Assembly (NCBI RefSeq): GCF_013409985.1
Contig: NZ_JACCBY010000007.1
Span: 124,001 to 188,000 of the forward strand
Reading direction: 5' to 3'
DNA length: 64,000 nt
DNA from: Sphingomonas melonis
GTDB taxonomy: Bacteria; Pseudomonadota; Alphaproteobacteria; Sphingomonadales; Sphingomonadaceae
The notes under the pieces were generated by a model, which was given only the letters and a program-made list of their open reading frames with translations, was not told the DNA's origin and made no database searches. Both the position numbers and the translations under genes were made by a program. Shown one piece after another: positions 55,007 to 64,000 of the stretch. Each line of letters opens with the position of its first letter. The stretch's first letter is position 1.

Positions 55007-57469
55007 ATGAAATTCACTTTGTCCTGGCTCCGCGAGCATCTCGACACCGAGGCTACGCTCGACGCGATCGTCGACGCGCTGACCCGCATCGGGCTGGAGG
55101 TGGAGGGCGTCCACAATCCCGGCGATGCGCTGAAGGCGTTCCGCGTCGCCAAGGTGCTCAGCGCCGAACGCCACCCGCAGGCGGACAAGTTGCAGGTGCT
55201 GTCGGTCGATGCCGGCGACGGCCCGTTGCAGGTCGTCTGCGGCGCGCCCAATGCGCGCGCCGGGCTGGTCGGCGTGTTCGGCGCGCCGGGCGCCTATGTC
55301 CCCGGCCTCGACGTGACGCTCAAGGTCGCGGCGATCCGCGGCGTCGAATCGAACGGCATGATGTGCTCGACGCGCGAGCTCGAACTCGGCGAGGATCATG
55401 ACGGGATCATCGAATTGCCCGCCGACGCGCCGGTCGGCACGCCCTTCCCGGACTATGCCGGGCTCAACGATGCGGTGATCGACATCAGCGTCACCCCCAA
55501 TCGCCAGGATTGCATGGGCGTGCGCGGCATCGCGCGCGATCTCGCCGCGGCGGGGCTGGGGACGTTGAAGCCGCTGAGCGTCCCGTCTTCCCCCGTTCGC
55601 CCAGAGTCTGTCGAAGGGCAGGCGGTGCGCGCAGGGGCTTCGGCAGGCTCAGCCCGAACGGATGGGGTGAGCCCGGTGGCGGGCGAGGGCGAAGCGCCCG
55701 ACGTCCGCATCGACGATCGCGACGGCTGCCCCGCCTTCTACGCGCAGAATGTCAGCGGCGTGGCCAATGGCGAATCGCCCGACTGGTTGCGCCGCCGCCT
55801 CACCGCGATCGGGCAGAAGCCGATCAGCGCTTTGGTCGATATCACCAATTACGTCTCGATCGACCTTGGCCGCCCGCTCCACGTCTATGATCGCGCCAAG
55901 CTGTCCGGCGGCCTCGTCGCGCGCAAGGCGCAGGACGGCGAACAGGTCGTCGCGCTCAACGGCAAGACCTATACGCTCGACGCGAGCATGACCGTCATCG
56001 CCGACGCCGCAGACGTCCACGACATCGCCGGCATCATGGGCGGCGAGCATTCGGGCGTCACCGCCACGACGACCGGCGTGCTGATCGAATGCGCCTATTT
56101 CGACCCCGACCATATCGCGCGCACCGGCCAGAAGCTGCTGCTGACCAGCGACGCGCGCCAGCGGTTCGAGCGTGGCGTCGATCCTGCGTTCCTCGACGAC
56201 GGCCTCGCCATCGCGACGCGGCTGGTGCTCGACCTGTGCGGCGGCACGCCCTCGCCCGTCACCCGCGCCGGCGAACCGCCGCTGACCCCGCGCGTCCTTG
56301 CCTATGACCCCGCCAAGGCGGAGACGCTGGGTGGCCTCGCCGTGCCCGCCGACCGCCAGCGCGCGATCCTCGCATCGCTCGGCTTCACCGTCGCCGATGA
56401 CTGGCAGGTCACCGTCCCGAGCTGGCGCCGCGATATCGACGGCGCCGCCGACCTCGTCGAGGAAGTGATCCGCATCGAGGGGATCGACAAGGTCGCGCCG
56501 GTGCCGCTGCCGCGTGCCCCCGGCGTCGCCAAGCCGACCGCGACACCCGAACAGAAGCTCGAACGCCGCGTTCGCCGCGCCGCCGCCGCGCGTGGCCTCG
56601 ACGAGGCGGTGACGTGGAGCTTCCTGTCGGAGGCGCAGGCGGCGCCGTTCGGTGGCGGCGCGTGGACGCTCGCCAATCCGATCAGCGAGGATCTCAAGGT
56701 GATGCGGCCGTCGCTGCTCCCCGGCCTGCTGTCGGCGACCGAGCGCAACCTCAAGCGCGGCATCACCGCGGTCCGCCTGTTCGAGATCGGCCGCCGCTAT
56801 CTCGCCGACGCCGAACATGCGACGCTCGGCCTCGTCCTCGCCGGCAACCGCCGCGAGCGCGGCTGGCGCGAGGGCAAGGCGGCGGGCTTCGACGCCTATG
56901 ACGCCAAGGCGGAGGCGCTCGCGCTGCTCGCCGCGGCGGGCGCGCCGGTCGACAATCTCCAGGTGATGGGCGAGGCGGGTGACGCCTGGCATCCGGGGCA
57001 GAGCGGCACGCTGCGGCTTGGGCCGAAGACGGTGCTGGCGCGCTTCGGCATGCTGCATCCCAGCCTGCTCAAGGCGTTCGACCTCGACGGTGCGGTTGCG
57101 GCGGTGGAGCTGTATCTCGACGCGCTGCCGGCCAAGCGCGAGTCGAAGACCGGGGGGGGCTTCATGCGCCCGCCCTTCGCGCCGCCGGCGCTGCAATCGG
57201 TCCGCCGCGACTTCGCCTTCCTCGTCCCCAACGCGGTGAGCGCCGATGCGCTGGTCCGCGCGGTGCGCAGCGCCGACAAGGCGGCGATCGTCGGTGCGCG
57301 CGTGTTCGACGTGTTCACCGGCGCAGGCGTGGAAGAGGGCAGGAAGTCGGTCGCGGTCGAGGTGACACTGCAACCGACCGACAAGAGCTTCACCGACGAG
57401 GCGCTGAAGGCGGTGGCCGACAAGGTGGTCGCGGCAGCGGCGAAGCAGGGCGCGGTGCTGCGGGGGTGA
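55007..57469 (+). CDS. pheT: Phenylalanyl-tRNA synthetase beta subunit with in-frame palindromic insertion
   Basis: The 820-residue subunit has all domains: MKFTLSWLREHLDTEATLD at the start, a tRNA-binding OB domain (about 40-150; ADKLQVLSVDAGDGPLQVVCGAPNAR), B3/B4 editing domain (DYVSIDLGRPLHVYD-like stretch, GGEHSGVT), B5 domains, the catalytic-like core, and the C-terminal anticodon-binding domain (VRRDFAFLVPNAV, TDKSFTDEALKAV). Between GTLKPLSV and VAGEGEAPDV lies an extra stretch (about residues 193-222) encoded by a 69-base palindromic element (55593-55661). It leaves the frame intact and falls in a linker between domains. Confidence 0.96.
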   Translation: MKFTLSWLREHLDTEATLDAIVDALTRIGLEVEGVHNPGDALKAFRVAKVLSAERHPQADKLQVLSVDAGDGPLQVVCGAPNARAGLVGVFGAPGAYVPGLDVTLKVAAIRGVESNGMMCSTRELELGEDHDGIIELPADAPVGTPFPDYAGLNDAVIDISVTPNRQDCMGVRGIARDLAAAGLGTLKPLSVPSSPVRPESVEGQAVRAGASAGSARTDGVSPVAGEGEAPDVRIDDRDGCPAFYAQNVSGVANGESPDWLRRRLTAIGQKPISALVDITNYVSIDLGRPLHVYDRAKLSGGLVARKAQDGEQVVALNGKTYTLDASMTVIADAADVHDIAGIMGGEHSGVTATTTGVLIECAYFDPDHIARTGQKLLLTSDARQRFERGVDPAFLDDGLAIATRLVLDLCGGTPSPVTRAGEPPLTPRVLAYDPAKAETLGGLAVPADRQRAILASLGFTVADDWQVTVPSWRRDIDGAADLVEEVIRIEGIDKVAPVPLPRAPGVAKPTATPEQKLERRVRRAAAARGLDEAVTWSFLSEAQAAPFGGGAWTLANPISEDLKVMRPSLLPGLLSATERNLKRGITAVRLFEIGRRYLADAEHATLGLVLAGNRRERGWREGKAAGFDAYDAKAEALALLAAAGAPVDNLQVMGEAGDAWHPGQSGTLRLGPKTVLARFGMLHPSLLKAFDLDGAVAAVELYLDALPAKRESKTGGGFMRPPFAPPALQSVRRDFAFLVPNAVSADALVRAVRSADKAAIVGARVFDVFTGAGVEEGRKSVAVEVTLQPTDKSFTDEALKAVADKVVAAAAKQGAVLRG
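55593..55661 (+). repeat. Family D palindromic element inserted in frame in pheT (69 bp)
   Basis: A left arm starting CCGTTCGCCCAGAGTCTG and a right arm ending CAGCCCGAACGG are complementary at 19 of 26 positions, around a 17-base centre. The length of 69 bases is a multiple of three. The arm type (TTCG...GTCGAAG) resembles a dispersed intergenic repeat of sphingomonads, here translated as part of PheT. Confidence 0.8.
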
Positions 57470-57576
57470 CCCGGTTCCTCCCTCGCGCGGCGGGTGGTGC
57501 AAAGTTGGATTGCCCCGGCAATCCGACCCGACCCGCCCCGGCGGGGGAGGGAATACGGGATATCTTCTACTCCCCC

Positions 57577-57681
57577 GTCACCCCGGACTTGTTCCGGGGT
57601 CCACCCTGCGGCGGGGAGAAAGGCTGGAGGCGCGAGCACGCGCCCGCGGACAAGTGGACCCCGGAACAAGTCCGGGGTGAC
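57577..57681. repeat. Family B palindromic element, copy 2 (105 bp)
   Basis: Arms 57577-57605 and 57654-57681 with a 48-base spacer. The spacer begins CTGCGGCGGGGAGAA, as in copy 1. It lies between pheT and the converging L,D-transpeptidase gene and is the only structure in the 279-base gap 57470-57748 apart from a CCTAG repeat at 57710-57724. Confidence 0.88.
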
Positions 57682-57748
57682 GGGTGCTGTGCGGTGCCGT
57701 CCTGAACCCCTAGCCTAGCCTAGCCTGGCTCAGCCCCGGCCCGCCACC

Positions 57749-58459
57749 TCACACCTTGGTGGAGAAGATCATCCGGCCCGGCCCGAGCTGCTCGAACACC
57801 TGCGACAGGTCGCTCTCGCCGACCGCGAAACAGCCCTGGCTGCGGCCGAGCATGCCGTGCGTGCGCAGCATGTCGCGGTTGGCGTACCAGGCGGAATGAA
57901 CCACGATCGCGCGCGCCAGCGCATTGTCGTTGGTCGGGTCGAGCCCCATCAGCCGCTGCGAGCGGCCATGCTTGCCGACGTAATAATCGGCGGTGACGAA
58001 CGCGCCCTCCGACGAGGCGTTGGAATTCGGCTCGTTCGAGAAGCGCTTGAGGAAGCCGGTATGCGCCGGATCCGAGCCGCTGCCGTGCGCGACGAGGAAC
58101 GACTGGCTGCGCCCCGAAGCGAGGTCGACGAGGTGGAACCGCGCCTCGGACGAGGGCGCCGACATGTCGGCGATCGCGATCCGGTCGCGCTGCGGGATGC
58201 GGCGGCCGTGCTGGTTGAGCGCGGCGAGCGCGCGCCGCATCAGGTCGGGACGCACGACGCGCGACGAGGTGATCGGGCGGGCGGCGACCATCGGCCGCGG
58301 CGCGGGGAGCGGCGGCTCGGTCATCGGCCGCAGATCGCGCTGCGTCAGGCGCCGCGGCGTCGCCGATAGCGTACCCGGCATCGCCAGCGTCGCCGCCAGC
58401 ACGAGTCCGTTCTTCAGCAGAGCCCGTCGGTCGCGTGCGCTATCATGCTCAATCTGCAT
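57749..58459 (-). CDS. Murein L,D-transpeptidase catalytic domain family protein (YkuD_2 type)
   Basis: The 236-residue protein has an N-terminal signal (RRALLKNGLVLAATLAMPGTLSA) and a YkuD_2-type domain: IADMSAPSSEARFHLVDLASGR, LVAHGSGSDP, IVVHSAWYANRDMLRTHGMLGRSQGCFAV with the His-Cys pair. The predicted catalytic Cys lies in SQGCFAV. The start at 58459 puts the signal first; the longer frame to 58711 would overlap the divergent gene. It is divergent from a classical YkuD enzyme at 58668, so two L,D-transpeptidases of different families share one promoter region. Confidence 0.85.
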   Translation of the reverse strand: MQIEHDSARDRRALLKNGLVLAATLAMPGTLSATPRRLTQRDLRPMTEPPLPAPRPMVAARPITSSRVVRPDLMRRALAALNQHGRRIPQRDRIAIADMSAPSSEARFHLVDLASGRSQSFLVAHGSGSDPAHTGFLKRFSNEPNSNASSEGAFVTADYYVGKHGRSQRLMGLDPTNDNALARAIVVHSAWYANRDMLRTHGMLGRSQGCFAVGESDLSQVFEQLGPGRMIFSTKV

Positions 58460-58667
58460 CGAAATTTCAAAAGCCCCGGTTGAATCCCGCTTATGGTCAT
58501 ATAGCAGCTTCGGACTTAATTTTCGCCCACCGCCCGCCCCGATTGGCGTTCTGGTTGCACGGTTGACCGCGCAAGCCGTCCCATTGGTCCCGAATCCGGT
58601 GCGGCACGATCCGCGGAGTCGCGCGTTGGGACAGGCAGAAAGGGGGAGGTGAAAGGACGACGACGAT

Positions 58668-59261
58668 ATGAAGCACTGGCTTACCCTGGCGGGCGCCGCC
58701 ATCCTCGCCATCGCGCCGGCACCGGTCTATGCCGCGGTGGCCGCCGATGCCCTCGCGCCCGAGGTGACGACCCTCACCCCCAATGCCTTTCTGTGGAATG
58801 ACGATGCGACGCTCGCGCCGGTCAGCATCGTCATCTCGATCCCCGATCAGAAGGCCTATGTCTATCGCGGCGAGATCCTGATCGGCGCCTCCACCGTGTC
58901 GACGGGCAAGGACGGCAAGGACACGCCGCTCGGCACCTTCCCGATCCTGCAGAAGTCGGAGGTGCACAAGAGCAACCTCTACGACAGCGCGCCGATGCCG
59001 TTCATGCAGCGGCTGACCTGGGATGGGGTGGCGATCCACGCCGGCCGGAACCCGGGCTTTCCCGCCTCGCACGGCTGCATCCGCGTGCCGACCGCCTTCG
59101 CCAAGAAGCTGTTCGGCGTGACCAGCAAGGGAACGCCGGTGATGGTCACCGACGCCTCGGCGGTGGAGGGCTGGGTGCCGCCGACCGCGGCGGATGCGGC
59201 GGCGATGCCGGCCGCGACCACCGATGCCGATGCCGTGGCGCTGGAGACCGCGGTGCGATGA
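58668..59261 (+). CDS. L,D-transpeptidase (YkuD family)
   Basis: The 197-residue exported protein has a signal peptide (cut near VYAAV) and a YkuD domain: SIVISIPDQKAYVYRGEILIG, GKDGKDTPLGTFPILQ, and the catalytic box HAGRNPGFPASHGCIRVP (His and Cys). The C-terminus is Ala-rich and probably disordered. Such enzymes form 3-3 cross-links or attach proteins to peptidoglycan. It is divergent from the YkuD_2 gene (208 bases between starts). Confidence 0.93.
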   Translation: MKHWLTLAGAAILAIAPAPVYAAVAADALAPEVTTLTPNAFLWNDDATLAPVSIVISIPDQKAYVYRGEILIGASTVSTGKDGKDTPLGTFPILQKSEVHKSNLYDSAPMPFMQRLTWDGVAIHAGRNPGFPASHGCIRVPTAFAKKLFGVTSKGTPVMVTDASAVEGWVPPTAADAAAMPAATTDADAVALETAVR

Positions 59262-59338
59262 GTCCGGCGCCGGCAAACCCGCTACGGCCATGCCCTGCGC
59301 GGTTGCGATCGGACCGCGGCTGACGCAAAAGGCGGCGC

Positions 59339-60214
59339 ATGACCGACCTCGTCACCATCCGCTCGATCGCGCTGACCGCGGCGATCAACCCGCTCGGCGC
59401 CGAACTGACGCATCTGCGCGATGCCGGCGGGCGCGAGCTGATGACCGACGCCGATCCGGCCTTCTGGACCGGTCACGCGCCGATCCTCTTCCCGGTCGTC
59501 GGCATGCCGTTCGAGGAGACGATCCGCGTCGATGGCACCGCCTATCCGATGAAGAAGCACGGCTTCGCACGGCATGCGCTGTTCGAGACGGTCGACGTCG
59601 CCGAGGATCGCGTCACCTTCGCGCTGACCGACAGCGCCGAGACGCGCGCCGCTTACCCCTTCGCCTTCCGGCTCGAACTGACCTACCGGCTCGAAGGCGC
59701 GACCTTGTGGATCGAGGCGCGGATCGTCAATCCCGCCGACGCGCCGCTGCCGGCGAGCTTCGGCTTCCACCCCGCCTTCGCCTGGCCGCTGCCCTATGGC
59801 GAGGACCGCGCCGCGCACCGCATCCTGTTCGATGCCGACGAACCCGATGAGCTCCGCACTATCGCCGCCGACGGCACGATCGCCGAAGCGCGCCGGCCGT
59901 CGCCGCTCGACGGTCGCACGCTGGTGCTGCGCGACGATCTGTTCACCGACGATGCGCTGGTGTGGGACCATATCCGCTCGCAGGCGGTGACCTATGGCGC
60001 GGCGAGCGGCCCGCAATTGCGCATCGCCTTCCCCGACACGCCGATGCTCGGCATCTGGACCAAGCCGGGTGCCGCCTATGTCTGCATCGAACCGTGGCAC
60101 GGCATCGCCGATCCCGAAGGCTATACGGGTGAGTATCGCGACAAGCCCGGCGTGTTCGAAGTGCCGGCCGGCGGGGAAAAGCGGATCGGGATGAGCGTGA
60201 CGCTGAAGGGCTAG
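59339..60214 (+). CDS. Aldose 1-epimerase family protein (LacX-like)
   Basis: The 291-residue protein has the galactose mutarotase-like beta-sandwich: LTAAINPLGAELTHLRDAGGRELM, WTGHAPILFPVVG, KKHGFARHALFE, SFGFHPAFAWPLP and the Glu-bearing YVCIEPWHGIADPEG. His residues in KHGFAR and FHPAF fit the catalytic positions of the LacX/YeaD-like group. Substrate unknown. It lies 77 bases after the transpeptidase gene on the same strand. Confidence 0.9.
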   Translation: MTDLVTIRSIALTAAINPLGAELTHLRDAGGRELMTDADPAFWTGHAPILFPVVGMPFEETIRVDGTAYPMKKHGFARHALFETVDVAEDRVTFALTDSAETRAAYPFAFRLELTYRLEGATLWIEARIVNPADAPLPASFGFHPAFAWPLPYGEDRAAHRILFDADEPDELRTIAADGTIAEARRPSPLDGRTLVLRDDLFTDDALVWDHIRSQAVTYGAASGPQLRIAFPDTPMLGIWTKPGAAYVCIEPWHGIADPEGYTGEYRDKPGVFEVPAGGEKRIGMSVTLKG

Positions 60215-60280
60215 GCGGGATCGCCATTCAGCCCAGGTCCTCTCCCGCCAGGGGAGGGCTCTCGCCTATGGCTGCAATGA

Positions 60281-60416
60281 TGAGGTTCGATCGGCGTCCT
60301 CCTCTTGTCCGTCACCCCGGACTCGTTCCGGGGTCCACCGGGCCACAGGAGAACGGTGACCCATCAAGCCTTTCTCCTCGCCGCAGGGTGGACCCCGGAG
60401 CAAGTCCGGGGGTGAC
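60281..60416. repeat. Family B palindromic element, copy 3, with conserved flank
   Basis: Arms 60311-60339 and 60387-60416 with a 47-base spacer whose reverse complement matches the spacers of copies 1 and 2, so the element is inserted in the opposite orientation. TGAGGTTCGATCG (60281-60293) lies 17 bases to the left. The gap 60215-60698 (484 bases) holds only this and unassigned sequence in which the prfC promoter must lie. Confidence 0.88.
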
Positions 60417-60698
60417 GGGAAAGGATTTGCGGGCGAAGGACTCAAGCGAACGTCCACATGCGATAGCCCTGCTCGGGCGGGGAGAGGAATTTGGGGCCCT
60501 GCCCAGATGACCTGCCTCCCAAACCCCTCTGTCCTCCGCGCCCCACATCTGGCAAAGCGCCGCGATGACACGCGCCTCCCGCGTCCGGCCGCAGCTCAGC
60601 GCGCCGATCCGGGCGGGGCGTTTCCGACCCCGACGTATCGTCACCTTCGACAACTTCCGCGGCTCGTGCCCGAGTCGCCCGCCAGCCGGATACTGCCA

Positions 60699-62225
<1,527 letters not shown>

Positions 62226-62278
62226 GGCGGGTTGAATTGCTCCCTGGCGGGCAGGCCGATTGCATATGGCTGGGGTGG

Positions 62279-62411
62279 TGAGGTTCGATCGGTTTCCTCA
62301 CCATAACCGTCACCCCGGACTGGTTCCGGGGTCCACCCAGCCGCAAGGAAATGGCGTCAAATTAATCGCTTACGCCTGCCGCAGGGTGGACCCGGAACGA
62401 GTCCGGGGTGA
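62279..62411. repeat. Family B palindromic element, copy 4, with conserved flank
   Basis: Arms 62309-62337 and 62385-62411 with a 47-base spacer of diverged sequence in the orientation of copy 3. TGAGGTTCGATCG (62279-62291) lies 17 bases to the left, and ATGGCTG occurs just before it here and in copy 3. It is the only structure seen in the 302-base gap 62226-62527 between converging genes. Confidence 0.87.
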
Positions 62412-62527
62412 TGGGGTGGGGTTGGAAGGCGGCCGGCTCAAACACACGTTGATATGCGAGAACCCTGCCCCGGCGGGGCGGTGATTTGACTAAACGCCCC
62501 CGCTTAGGCGCGCTGGTGCGCTCGCCG

Positions 62528-63787
62528 TCAGCCGATCCAGTCGCGGCGGAGCGGCCGCACCGCGAACAGCATCAGCAGCGCCGCGACCGGATAGAACCCC
62601 AGCGCGGCGAGCGCGGCATGGCGCAGCGCGTCGGCACCGAAGGCGGCGGTCATCGCGTCGGAAAGCCGGCCCATGACCAACGATCCCAGGCCGAGGCCGA
62701 TGAGATTGTTGATGAACAGGAAGCAGGCCGCGGCCGTGGCCCGCATCGGCGGCGGCACCAGATGCTGAACCGCCGTCGTCACCGGCGCCAGCCACAGGAT
62801 GTTGAGCCCGTGCGGAATCAGGAACAGCAGCCAGGCGACGGTGGGCGAGGGGCTGCCCAGCGCGGCGGCGAACAGCGGCGCGGTGATCAGCCAGGCGATC
62901 GCCGGCAGCCGCGCATAGATGCCGCGGTCGACCCGGCCGAGCCGGTCGGCGAGCCAGCCGCCCGCGAACACGCCGATCGACCCGCCGATCAGCAGCAGCG
63001 CGCCGAGATACTGCGACGCGGTCAGCAGCGTGAAGCCGAACGAGCGGATCAGCACCGACGGCATCCAGAAGGCAAGGCCGTAGCCCGCCAGCGAACTGCA
63101 CGAGGCGGCGAACGCCATCAGCCAGAAGCTCGCCTTGCCGGCTAGCAGGCGGAAGACCGCCAGCGGCGATTCGTGGCCCGGCCCGATCGTCGCGACCGGA
63201 TCGAGCTTGCCCCGCGCCGGTTCGGTGACCAGCCAGCGGAAGATCGGCGCGAGGATCAGCCCGGCAATGCCCACCGCGACGAACGCATGCCGCCAGTCGA
63301 CCGTGCTCGCCAGCGCGCCGCCCAGCACCGCCCCCGCGGCCATGCCGATCGGGATGCCCAGCGAATAGACCGCCAGCGCTCGCCCCCGCTGGCGTGGCGG
63401 GAAGGTATCGGCGATCATCGCATAGGAGGGCGCGACCCCGCCCGCCTCGCCGACTCCGACGCCGACCCGGCACGCGAACAGCTGCCAGAATCCGGTCACG
63501 CACCCGCACAATGCGGTGAACAGGCTCCACACGGCCAGGCTGATCGTGATGACCCAGCTGCGGCTGGTCCGATCGGCGACCATCGCCAGCGGAATCGCCA
63601 GCGTCGAATAGAGCAGCGCGAAGGCGATGCCGCCGAGCGCCCCCAATTGCGTATCGGTAAGCTGCAACTCCGCCTTGATCGGCGCGGCGAGCATGCCGAG
63701 GATCTGCCGGTCGAGGAAATTGAAGGTATAGACGAGCAACAGCATCGCCAGCACGAGCAAGCGGGTGCGGCGTCTGGTCGCAGGCAT
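62528..63787 (-). CDS. MFS transporter
   Basis: The 419-residue protein has twelve membrane segments. LLVYTFNFLDRQILGMLAAPIKAELQLTDTQLG is the typical start of the spinster-like or anion:cation symporter group, MVADRTSRSW is the loop 2-3 signature and GGWLADRLGRVDRG its second-half counterpart. VGVGEAGGVAPSYAMIAD and FPPRQRGRALAVYS support the assignment. Substrate unknown. GGAAGG precedes ATG 63787 by about 10 bases; an upstream ATG at 63841 would add 18 hydrophilic residues. It lies 40 bases behind the MerR gene on the same strand. Confidence 0.9.
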   Translation of the reverse strand: MPATRRRTRLLVLAMLLLVYTFNFLDRQILGMLAAPIKAELQLTDTQLGALGGIAFALLYSTLAIPLAMVADRTSRSWVITISLAVWSLFTALCGCVTGFWQLFACRVGVGVGEAGGVAPSYAMIADTFPPRQRGRALAVYSLGIPIGMAAGAVLGGALASTVDWRHAFVAVGIAGLILAPIFRWLVTEPARGKLDPVATIGPGHESPLAVFRLLAGKASFWLMAFAASCSSLAGYGLAFWMPSVLIRSFGFTLLTASQYLGALLLIGGSIGVFAGGWLADRLGRVDRGIYARLPAIAWLITAPLFAAALGSPSPTVAWLLFLIPHGLNILWLAPVTTAVQHLVPPPMRATAAACFLFINNLIGLGLGSLVMGRLSDAMTAAFGADALRHAALAALGFYPVAALLMLFAVRPLRRDWIG

Positions 63788-63827
63788 CGTTGTTCGTCCT
63801 TCCGGATTCGCTGTCGGTGGCGGCCCT

Positions 63828-64000
63828 TCAGCCAGGGCCATCGTCCTGCGTCAGCGCCCGGGTCAGCCCGTCGCGGATCGTCCGCAAGGCGGTCAGCAGC
63901 ATGGGTCCCCCGTCGGCCCGTGCGCCGTCCGCTGCGGCAGGATGGGTCAGCAGTTGCTGGACACCACGGACCGTATAGCCCTGCGTGTTGAGCAACGCAT
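63828..64000 (-). CDS. MerR family transcriptional regulator, 3' end only
   Basis: The last 57 codons of a gene that begins beyond the window's right edge. The first visible residues ALLNTQGYTVRGVQQLLTHPA match the end of the MerR DNA-binding domain (GYT-x-x-GV-x-x-LL), followed by a Gly/Asp-rich linker and a helical C-terminus (MLLTALRTIRDGLTRALTQ). In alphaproteobacteria a MerR gene with this sequence type usually lies directly behind ihfA, so ihfA is expected to the right. Confidence 0.72.
   Translation of the reverse strand, partial: ALLNTQGYTVRGVQQLLTHPAAADGARADGGPMLLTALRTIRDGLTRALTQDDGPG

Overview
The window reads as chromosomal DNA of a high-GC alphaproteobacterium, most likely Sphingomonas or a close relative. 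The grounds are the estimated GC near two thirds (not computed), TonB receptors, HWE-type kinases, a MerR remnant of the kind that usually sits behind ihfA, and dense families of short palindromic intergenic repeats. No phage, insertion sequence, integrase, plasmid gene or CRISPR array was seen. About 55 protein genes and one tRNA gene are supported.

Layout. 1-6.8 kb: end of an S9 peptidase, a SleB-type cell-wall hydrolase, a two-domain M16 peptidase and a small lipoprotein. 6.9-10.6 kb: a LOV-domain HWE kinase facing a hybrid kinase tail to tail. 10.7-15.6 kb: a stress-like small protein, a three-gene acyltransferase operon, a divergent TetR regulator with a candidate operator, and an MFS pump. 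15.6-20.8 kb: DUF885 protein, small protein, TonB receptor, nicotinamidase. 20.8-25.5 kb: a TonB receptor and a phosphocholine-type phospholipase C behind a PHO-box-like site, probably a phosphate-starvation unit. 26.2-34.2 kb: a TctDE-like two-component system divergent from a five-gene unit (orphan solute-binding protein, porin, CitMHS transporter, AbrB-type membrane protein, alpha/beta hydrolase), read here as citrate or metal-citrate uptake. 34.2-34.7 kb: a noncoding zone with DnaA-box-like sites, a terminator and tRNA-Leu(CAG).

34.8-44 kb: an NDUFA9-like protein, uppP, and the glutamate synthase operon. Between gltD and gltB lies a complete MntA/HepT toxin-antitoxin pair, and all four genes are chained by 4-bp stop/start overlaps. 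A VapBC module follows gltB tail to tail. 44-52.3 kb: GST, csaA, DUF1810, lipoprotein, PEBP protein, a 36-residue membrane peptide, a diguanylate cyclase, peroxiredoxin, hisN and an AsmA-family protein. 52.4-57.5 kb: rpmI-rplT with a strong terminator, then a GIY-YIG gene overlapping pheS, and pheT. Both pheS and pheT carry in-frame palindromic insertions. 57.7-64 kb: two divergent L,D-transpeptidases of different families, an aldose epimerase, prfC, an MFS transporter and the 3' end of a MerR gene.

The most unusual features are the toxin-antitoxin pair inside the gltDB operon, the palindromic elements inside both subunit genes of phenylalanyl-tRNA synthetase, and three repeat families (A about 104 bp, B about 106 bp, C about 91 bp) that behave like miniature elements with constant architecture and share the terminus GTCAYCCC.
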